From NCBI GenBank assembly GCA_030156535.1, contig JASGMJ010000012.1, forward strand, positions 62,001 through 126,000: DNA of 64,000 bases, written 5' to 3'. The notes under the pieces were generated by a model. The model had not been told where the DNA came from. It did no database searches and was given only the letters and a program-made list of their open reading frames with translations. This stretch comes from Candidatus Sumerlaeota bacterium. GTDB lineage: Bacteria; Sumerlaeota; Sumerlaeia; SLMS01; JAHLLQ01. Positions 59,435-64,000 of this stretch are shown here, piece after piece. The position numbers and the translations under genes were made by a program. How positions within the stretch are numbered: the stretch's first letter is position 1; every line of letters starts with the position of its first letter.

Positions 59435-60931
59435 TCAGCCCGGTTTGCGGGCGATGAGATAGTAATCCTGCGGGCCAAAGAGGAACGCGTTCAGCCGCTC
59501 CGTGTTGGCGTTCGCGGCCTCGTCGCCGACGGGCACCAGGCGTTCGTGCTCGGCCGGCGGATGGATACCCTGCCACTCCACGGGGAGCAGGCCCGCCGTC
59601 TCGCACAGCATCTCGAAAACCTGGGGGAACACCAGGTGCCGGTGCGTCAGATCGAACTGGAACCACTTGTGCGCCAGCAACGTGTTGGGGTTGAGCGTCT
59701 CGATCAGGAACAACCCGCCCGGGCGCAGGACGCGATGCACGCCGCGCACGAGTTGCGTCAACTGTCCGGCGTCGAGATGCTCGACGAACTGCAACGCGGA
59801 GACGACGTCGAAGCTGCGCGGCTCGGCGGCGGCGAGAAACGCGAAGGCGTCGCCGGTCTCCACGCGCAGCCCCTTCTCCCCCGCCGCGCGGGTCATGGCC
59901 GCGTTGATGTCCACGCCATGCGCCTCCCATCCTGCTTCGGCGCACAACCCGACAAGAATGCCATCGCCACACGCGAGGTCGAGCGTGCGCACGGAAGCGC
60001 GCTCGCCCAGATGGCGTGACAAGAGGTCTACGTACGCCCGCTGGCTCTGGCGGAGTTGCGCCTCGTCGCCTCGGAAACGCCGTTGAAACTGGTGGTAGGC
60101 AAGTTCGTCGAACGCGGGCGCGGGAGTTGGCGCCGCCGCTGCTGGAGCAGAAGCGGGAGCAGGCGCAGGCCCGGCACCTGTGTTGAGAAGCTCCAGCACC
60201 TGCGAGCGAAACTCCGTGGCGTAGGCAATGCGCGCGTCGGCATCGCGCAGCCGGGCTTCAACAACGCCAATACGATCCTGGAGATTTTGGCGCAGTTCCT
60301 CCTTCACGAGGGCCACGTTGCGCGTCAGGTCGTCGAGCGCACCGTCGTGGCGCTCGCGATAGGCGCGTTCCTGGGCGAGAAGAGACCGCAGGTCGGCCTC
60401 GGCGCGCGCCAGCGTGGCGCCTGACTCCGTGAGGCGATGGTCGAGCACCTGGCAACGATCGTTCAGCGCCTCGATGTCATCGGCCGGAAAGACGATGCTT
60501 TCCGCGAGGGCTTGCTGGCGCTCGTGCAGGTCGCGCACTTCGGCTTCGAGTTTGGCGAGAGCCCCCTCGATGCGTGCGTGGCGATACGAGTTGGCCACGA
60601 CTTCCTGGGTCAGATGTTCGAGGGCACGGCACACTTGATAATTGAACGCGGCCTGGCGGCCGGAGATGGGACGAAAGAGTACGAGAGCGAGTTTCTTGAG
60701 CAGAGCGAGACGCGACCCAGGCGCCACCTTGTTGATGGGGGCGTGCGCGTACATCTCGGGGAGAACGGCACCGCGAATCTCGTCGACCGCATCGGGGAGC
60801 ACGACATCGCGGTCGTCGATCTCGACATTGTCGAGCGGCGGCTGATTCGAGCGGCCTTCGGCGAGAGGCGCTTCGCCGCTCAGGACGCGCTCGATGTTGC
60901 GGATGAGTTGTTGCGGACTATAGCGTCCCAT
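59435..60931 (-). CDS. coiled-coil class I methyltransferase, polysaccharide-associated
   Basis: A 498-residue protein. An N-terminal region rich in Leu/Arg with RPISGRQAAFNYQV is of a type seen at the start of polysaccharide-biosynthesis enzymes. A long coiled coil (about 115-245) and an Ala/Pro linker (about 252-274) follow. The C-terminal part is a SAM-dependent methyltransferase with motif I LDLACGDGILVG (from about 317), FVEHLDAGQL and VLRPGGLFLIETLNP. Its start lies inside the end of the Wzt-like gene (about 52-base overlap) and lacks a clear ribosome-binding site, so it is probably translated by coupling. A plausible role is terminating or decorating an exported glycan. Confidence 0.82.
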   Translation of the reverse strand: MGRYSPQQLIRNIERVLSGEAPLAEGRSNQPPLDNVEIDDRDVVLPDAVDEIRGAVLPEMYAHAPINKVAPGSRLALLKKLALVLFRPISGRQAAFNYQVCRALEHLTQEVVANSYRHARIEGALAKLEAEVRDLHERQQALAESIVFPADDIEALNDRCQVLDHRLTESGATLARAEADLRSLLAQERAYRERHDGALDDLTRNVALVKEELRQNLQDRIGVVEARLRDADARIAYATEFRSQVLELLNTGAGPAPAPASAPAAAAPTPAPAFDELAYHQFQRRFRGDEAQLRQSQRAYVDLLSRHLGERASVRTLDLACGDGILVGLCAEAGWEAHGVDINAAMTRAAGEKGLRVETGDAFAFLAAAEPRSFDVVSALQFVEHLDAGQLTQLVRGVHRVLRPGGLFLIETLNPNTLLAHKWFQFDLTHRHLVFPQVFEMLCETAGLLPVEWQGIHPPAEHERLVPVGDEAANANTERLNAFLFGPQDYYLIARKPG

Positions 60932-62640
60932 TCGGGGAGGTCGGCTCCGGGCGGGATGGTCTGGATTCCATAGACGGCGATACCTAGTTCGCGGCCCGCG
61001 CCTGTATCGGTTCGCTCGCGCCATGCCGCGTCAACGGCAAGTTCATACAGCCCCGGCCGTCCCACACAGGCGGGCGGGAGATCGAAGCAGGCGAGCGAGA
61101 GCTCGGCGTCGAGGCGGTGCGTGCCCAGATCGCCGTGCGAAATCGAACGCAGCGAGAGCGTGCGGGGAGCGTGCCCGTCATTGTCCGGCGGCAGGCCGAT
61201 GGCGCAGACGAGCCGTGCGTTCGCGGGCTGGAACACAAACCACGCGCGGCGCCCCGCCCAGCGGAACGGCGCTCCATGCGCGGTTTGCTCGGTGGGATAA
61301 AAGCCACCGAGAAAGGGCGACGGGTTCTGGCCGTCGAGTGGCAGCGGATCGGCGAAAGAGTCAAACACACCCGCGAGCGTTTCGCCCAGGTCCGCGCCGC
61401 CCTGCGTGCGTTCGCACTCCCAGGAGGCATCGAGGCGCACCCGGCCCGAGCTTCGCGGCCGTGTGGCCGAACGCACCTGGAACAACGCCAGACGGTCGGA
61501 CCAGTCGTAGCATTCCTCCAGATGTGTTTCGTCGCGATGCACGGCGGCCGTCACCGTATAGTCGCCATCGCCAAACTGCACGGGAAGACGCACCTGGAGG
61601 TGCGCGGTGTCGCCCGGCTCGCACGTGCCCAGGTCGATTCCCTGAAGCGCCGTGTTCGTGCCAAAGATATCGACGCCGAGGCGGTCGCGGATCATGAAAC
61701 CCACCGTGGGGTTTTCGATGTGCGAAAGGAAGAGAACGCGGACGTCCAGGCGCATCTCGGTGCCCGGAACGAAAACGTCGGTGGGTGTACCGTCGGGCAG
61801 CAGGAGGGCCAGGTGCGTGATGAGCGCGTGAAAGTTGCCATAGCGCCGCGTGGCACCTTCGTCTGCTTCGCCCGGCACCGTCCAGCGCACGCGCATCTCG
61901 CTGTTGCCCTGGCCCTGCAGGGCGATCAGTGCGCCATAGCGCTCCAGCACTTCGTCCGGTGTTCCGTGGTGCACGAGGCGTCCCTGGTCGAGCAGCACCG
62001 CCTCGTCGCACAGCGTTGAAACGGCCAGCGCGTCGTGGCTGACGAACAGAATGGTGCAGCCCGAATCGCGGAACTCGCGAATGCGGCGCACGCACTTCTG
62101 CGAGAAGCGCGCGTCGCCGACGGCAAGCGCTTCGTCCACGATCAGAATTTGCGGTTCGACGGATGCGGCGATGGAGAACCCCAGGCGCAACACCATGCCC
62201 GAGGAATAGGTGCGCAGCGGCTGGTCGATGAATGGACCGAGTTCGGAGAACTCGATAATGGCGCGCTCGTGGCGTGCGATCTCGGCGGGCGTCAGCCCGA
62301 GCAGTTGCCCGTTCACCCGGATGTTCTGGCGGCCGGTGAACTCGGGATGAAACCCCGTCCCCAATTCCAGCAACGCGGCGACGCGCCCCTGCACGTCAAC
62401 CGTGCCCGTCGTGGGCATCAACGTGCCCGCGATGATTTTCAGCAGCGTGGACTTGCCCGCGCCATTGGGGCCAATGATGCCAAACGTACGCCCCATCGGA
62501 ATTTCGAGGTCAATGCCGCGCAGCGCCCAGAAGTCGCGATGGCGCGAAGGCAGGTTGAGCCACGTCAACATGCGATCGACGGAGTGACGGTAGAGACGGA
62601 AGCGCTTGCTGACACCGGCAAGGCGGATGGACGCGCTCAT
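60880..62640 (-). CDS. Wzt-like polysaccharide ABC transporter ATPase with extra C-terminal domain
   Basis: A 586-residue ATPase. The nucleotide-binding domain (1-240) has Walker A GPNGAGKST (57-65), the signature YSSGMVLRLGFS (145-156), Walker B ILIVDEAL (165-172) and switch histidine H202. A Wzt-type carbohydrate-binding domain (about 260-400: TVGFMIRDRLGVDIFGTNT) follows, then a further roughly 180-residue beta-rich domain with GGFYPTE and FRWAGRRAWFVF, which is not in classical Wzt (about 400-430 residues). The permease partner Wzm is not adjacent. yceD ends eight bases upstream. Confidence 0.9.
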   Translation of the reverse strand: MSASIRLAGVSKRFRLYRHSVDRMLTWLNLPSRHRDFWALRGIDLEIPMGRTFGIIGPNGAGKSTLLKIIAGTLMPTTGTVDVQGRVAALLELGTGFHPEFTGRQNIRVNGQLLGLTPAEIARHERAIIEFSELGPFIDQPLRTYSSGMVLRLGFSIAASVEPQILIVDEALAVGDARFSQKCVRRIREFRDSGCTILFVSHDALAVSTLCDEAVLLDQGRLVHHGTPDEVLERYGALIALQGQGNSEMRVRWTVPGEADEGATRRYGNFHALITHLALLLPDGTPTDVFVPGTEMRLDVRVLFLSHIENPTVGFMIRDRLGVDIFGTNTALQGIDLGTCEPGDTAHLQVRLPVQFGDGDYTVTAAVHRDETHLEECYDWSDRLALFQVRSATRPRSSGRVRLDASWECERTQGGADLGETLAGVFDSFADPLPLDGQNPSPFLGGFYPTEQTAHGAPFRWAGRRAWFVFQPANARLVCAIGLPPDNDGHAPRTLSLRSISHGDLGTHRLDAELSLACFDLPPACVGRPGLYELAVDAAWRERTDTGAGRELGIAVYGIQTIPPGADLPEWDAIVRNNSSATSSAS

Positions 62641-62648
62641 GGCAAGAC

Positions 62649-63242
62649 TCAGTTGGCGGATTCGCCTTCGTCCAGATCGCGGCGCAGGCGGGACATCTGC
62701 TCCTTCCAGGTGGAGACGGTCTTCGCGCCTGGCGGCCGGGCCTCCTGGCCGGGCTGATCGGTTTCCTCTTCGCCGGTGCCAAAAACGCGGCTGGCGCTGC
62801 GTGCTTCGGGATCAAGGCACGGCAGGCGCAAGGAATCGCAATTCGGCAGCATCGGCAGCGCCAGCAGCAACTCCTCGCGCAGGGCGTCGATGGGAAACAC
62901 CGTGTCCCCCTTGAAGACGTGAACGTCTTCGCCCTCGGCGCCGTCGTCTTCGACGCCTTCCTCCTCGGACTCGGGGAGGAAGACGAGGTGGATTGGCACC
63001 GAAACATCCAGTTCCAGACCAAGTGTGCAACGCACGCAATCGACCGCGACGCGCGTGGAGAGCGACCCGGTCACATAGACACTCGTGCCGCCAACCAGCC
63101 GGCCGGTCAGCCTGCCCTCGATGGGCCAGGAGAACTTGTACTCCGGATCGTCGGCGACGTCAAAATCGGCGGCGGTGAGCGAGAACTCAACCTCGGCGGG
63201 TTCCACCCGGAGGCGTTCAATGTCGAAACGGACGTGCTGCAC
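62649..63242 (-). CDS. yceD: DUF177/YceD family protein
   Basis: YceD helps large-ribosomal-subunit rRNA accumulate in some bacteria. The 197-residue protein has the family pattern: an N-terminal beta strand region (QHVRFDIERLRVEPAEVEF), a GRLTGRLVGGTSVYVTG segment, the VDCVRCTLGLELDV cysteine pair, the acidic stretch and a late LPNCDSLRLPC. The open frame runs upstream to 63437, but the GTG at 63242 has AGGGGGA eight bases before it and fits the family start. rpmF, normally directly downstream, is absent; a Wzt-like ATPase follows instead. Confidence 0.85.
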   Translation of the reverse strand: MQHVRFDIERLRVEPAEVEFSLTAADFDVADDPEYKFSWPIEGRLTGRLVGGTSVYVTGSLSTRVAVDCVRCTLGLELDVSVPIHLVFLPESEEEGVEDDGAEGEDVHVFKGDTVFPIDALREELLLALPMLPNCDSLRLPCLDPEARSASRVFGTGEEETDQPGQEARPPGAKTVSTWKEQMSRLRRDLDEGESAN

Positions 63243-63518
63243 GGCAAGAGTCCCCCTCAGAGCAGTGCGCGACTGTGGGGAGAGGCCCTCGGACCGGTCA
63301 ACGAGAGAAGGCACCCGAAAACTCCCCAAGAACGGCGCTGCCCCCCGAATGATAGAGCGAGCGCTCTCCCTCGCAAGCCACCGGAGCAAAACCCTTCCAT
63401 CCCCGGGAGGGAGCGGGAACTCTCCACTTGACACCAAGTGAATGCGTCGTCACATAATACGCCTGTTCTTCGGAATTAGCCAAGTTTCACACACTTTTAG
63501 TGACGTCTTATTCACATC
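63243..63518. promoter_or_regulatory. divergent promoter region between yceD and the TetR gene
   Basis: A 276-base gap without a gene. For the TetR gene: TTGACA at 63428-63433 with CATAAT at 63453-63458 (19-base spacing, long but usable). For yceD, on the minus strand: TTGCGA with TATCAT at 16-base spacing, near 63353-63380. An inverted repeat GCGT/ACGC overlaps the TetR-side -10, and CACT-TTT-AGTG lies shortly before the ATG. Both are possible operator half-sites. None of these is tested. Confidence 0.4.
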
Positions 63519-64000
63519 ATGGCCACACAGAAGAAATCAACGGAAGATCGCCGGAACGAAATCACCGAGGCCGTGCTGGGCATTGTACAGGAGCATGGAC
63601 AGAAGGGGCTGAGCATTGCCGCCGTTGCACGCCGCATTGGCCTGGTACCCTCGGCCATCTATCGCCACTACCGGAACAAGGATGCGATGATCGAGGGGGT
63701 CCTCGATTTCGTAGCCAGACGTTTGGCCGACAATCTGGCCACCGAAGAGGGCACGTGCTCCAGCCAAACCGAGCGCCTCCACAACGCATTGGAGCGCCAT
63801 CTTGTGATGGTGCGGCAAAACCGGGGACTCCTGCGGATTGTGTTTTCGGATGATGTGTTTGGCGGCACCGAGCGCCGGCGGACTCTGTTGGGTGGCATCG
63901 TCCAGCGCTACCTGCGCGCTGTGGCGGACATTGTGGCGGCAGGGCAAAAGTCCGGCGAGTTCCGCGAGGACATTGATCCGTCCGCTACCGCCGCGCTCTT
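63519..64000 (+). CDS. TetR family transcriptional regulator (partial, runs off the window)
   Basis: The first 160 codons of a TetR-type regulator, cut by the right edge. After a short basic leader, the DNA-binding domain reads EITEAVLGIVQEHGQKGLS, AAVARRIGLVPSAIYRHYRNKDAM, the classical TetR HTH with its SAIYRHY turn. The ligand-binding part that follows is helical and not assignable. No ribosome-binding site is seen before the ATG. Its targets are probably its own promoter region or a gene beyond the window. Confidence 0.88.
   Translation, partial: MATQKKSTEDRRNEITEAVLGIVQEHGQKGLSIAAVARRIGLVPSAIYRHYRNKDAMIEGVLDFVARRLADNLATEEGTCSSQTERLHNALERHLVMVRQNRGLLRIVFSDDVFGGTERRRTLLGGIVQRYLRAVADIVAAGQKSGEFREDIDPSATAAL

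Noticed and set aside
1-64000. tRNA, rRNA, CRISPR arrays, insertion sequences, prophage genes
   Set aside because: I read the gaps on both strands and saw no cloverleaf, repeat-spacer pattern, transposase or integrase motif. A covariance-model scan would be needed to exclude small non-coding RNAs.

Overview
The window is 64 kb of gene-dense, GC-rich bacterial chromosome. I see no rRNA, tRNA, CRISPR array, insertion sequence or phage gene. The cell is clearly didermic: it has apolipoprotein N-acyltransferase (Lnt), LolA-like and LptE-like outer-membrane assembly proteins, and a full set of type II secretion components with a secretin. The PKN-type Ser/Thr kinase carrying a WD40 propeller, the long PAS histidine kinase and the many lineage-specific domain additions suggest a poorly studied phylum near the Planctomycetes/PVC group or a candidate phylum such as Sumerlaeota or Hydrogenedentota. 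That placement is inference, not something the sequence proves.

Layout. 0-10.4 kb (+ strand): yidC and jag (membrane insertion), cysK, a small minus-strand orphan gene, prmC, a DUF1015 protein, a metallo-beta-lactamase-fold hydrolase and a spmA-spmB pair, separated by clear intrinsic terminators. 10.4-15.1 kb (- strand): a PAS histidine kinase and lnt. 15.6-27.3 kb (+ strand): one 11-gene type II secretion operon in the order gspE-F-G-H-I-J-K-L-M-C-D, with many 4-bp stop/start overlaps. Its secretin has six N-type repeats where canonical GspD has three. 27.3-38.7 kb (- strand): a 1249-residue kinase/WD40 receptor, then uvrA-polX-nth-HAD phosphatase (a DNA repair group), and miaA.

38.8-43.2 kb (+ strand): glutamine-dependent nadE, an AIM24 protein and an ABC-2 permease. 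43.2-53.0 kb (- strand): a compact envelope cluster transcribed as epimerase, glycosyltransferase, ABC-2/M1-like fusion, lolA-like, lptE-like, histidine kinase and response regulator. The regulator's C-terminus ends in a HEPN-like R-x4-H motif. 53.1-56.0 kb (+ strand): a second glycosyltransferase, a DUF3891 protein, and a degenerate receiver fused to an RsbW-like ATPase. 56.0-63.2 kb: mnmE and a CysQ-like phosphatase (-), yicC (+), then yceD, a Wzt-like ABC ATPase and a coiled-coil methyltransferase (-). The window ends inside a TetR regulator (+).

Working together: the lipoprotein/LPS assembly genes, two glycosyltransferases, the sugar epimerase, the Wzt ATPase and the methyltransferase point to building and exporting a surface polysaccharide. 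The type II system delivers proteins through the same outer membrane. Two histidine kinases, the WD40 kinase and the RsbW-like protein supply signalling. Starts were corrected by ribosome-binding sites and family N-termini where these disagreed with the longest open frame.
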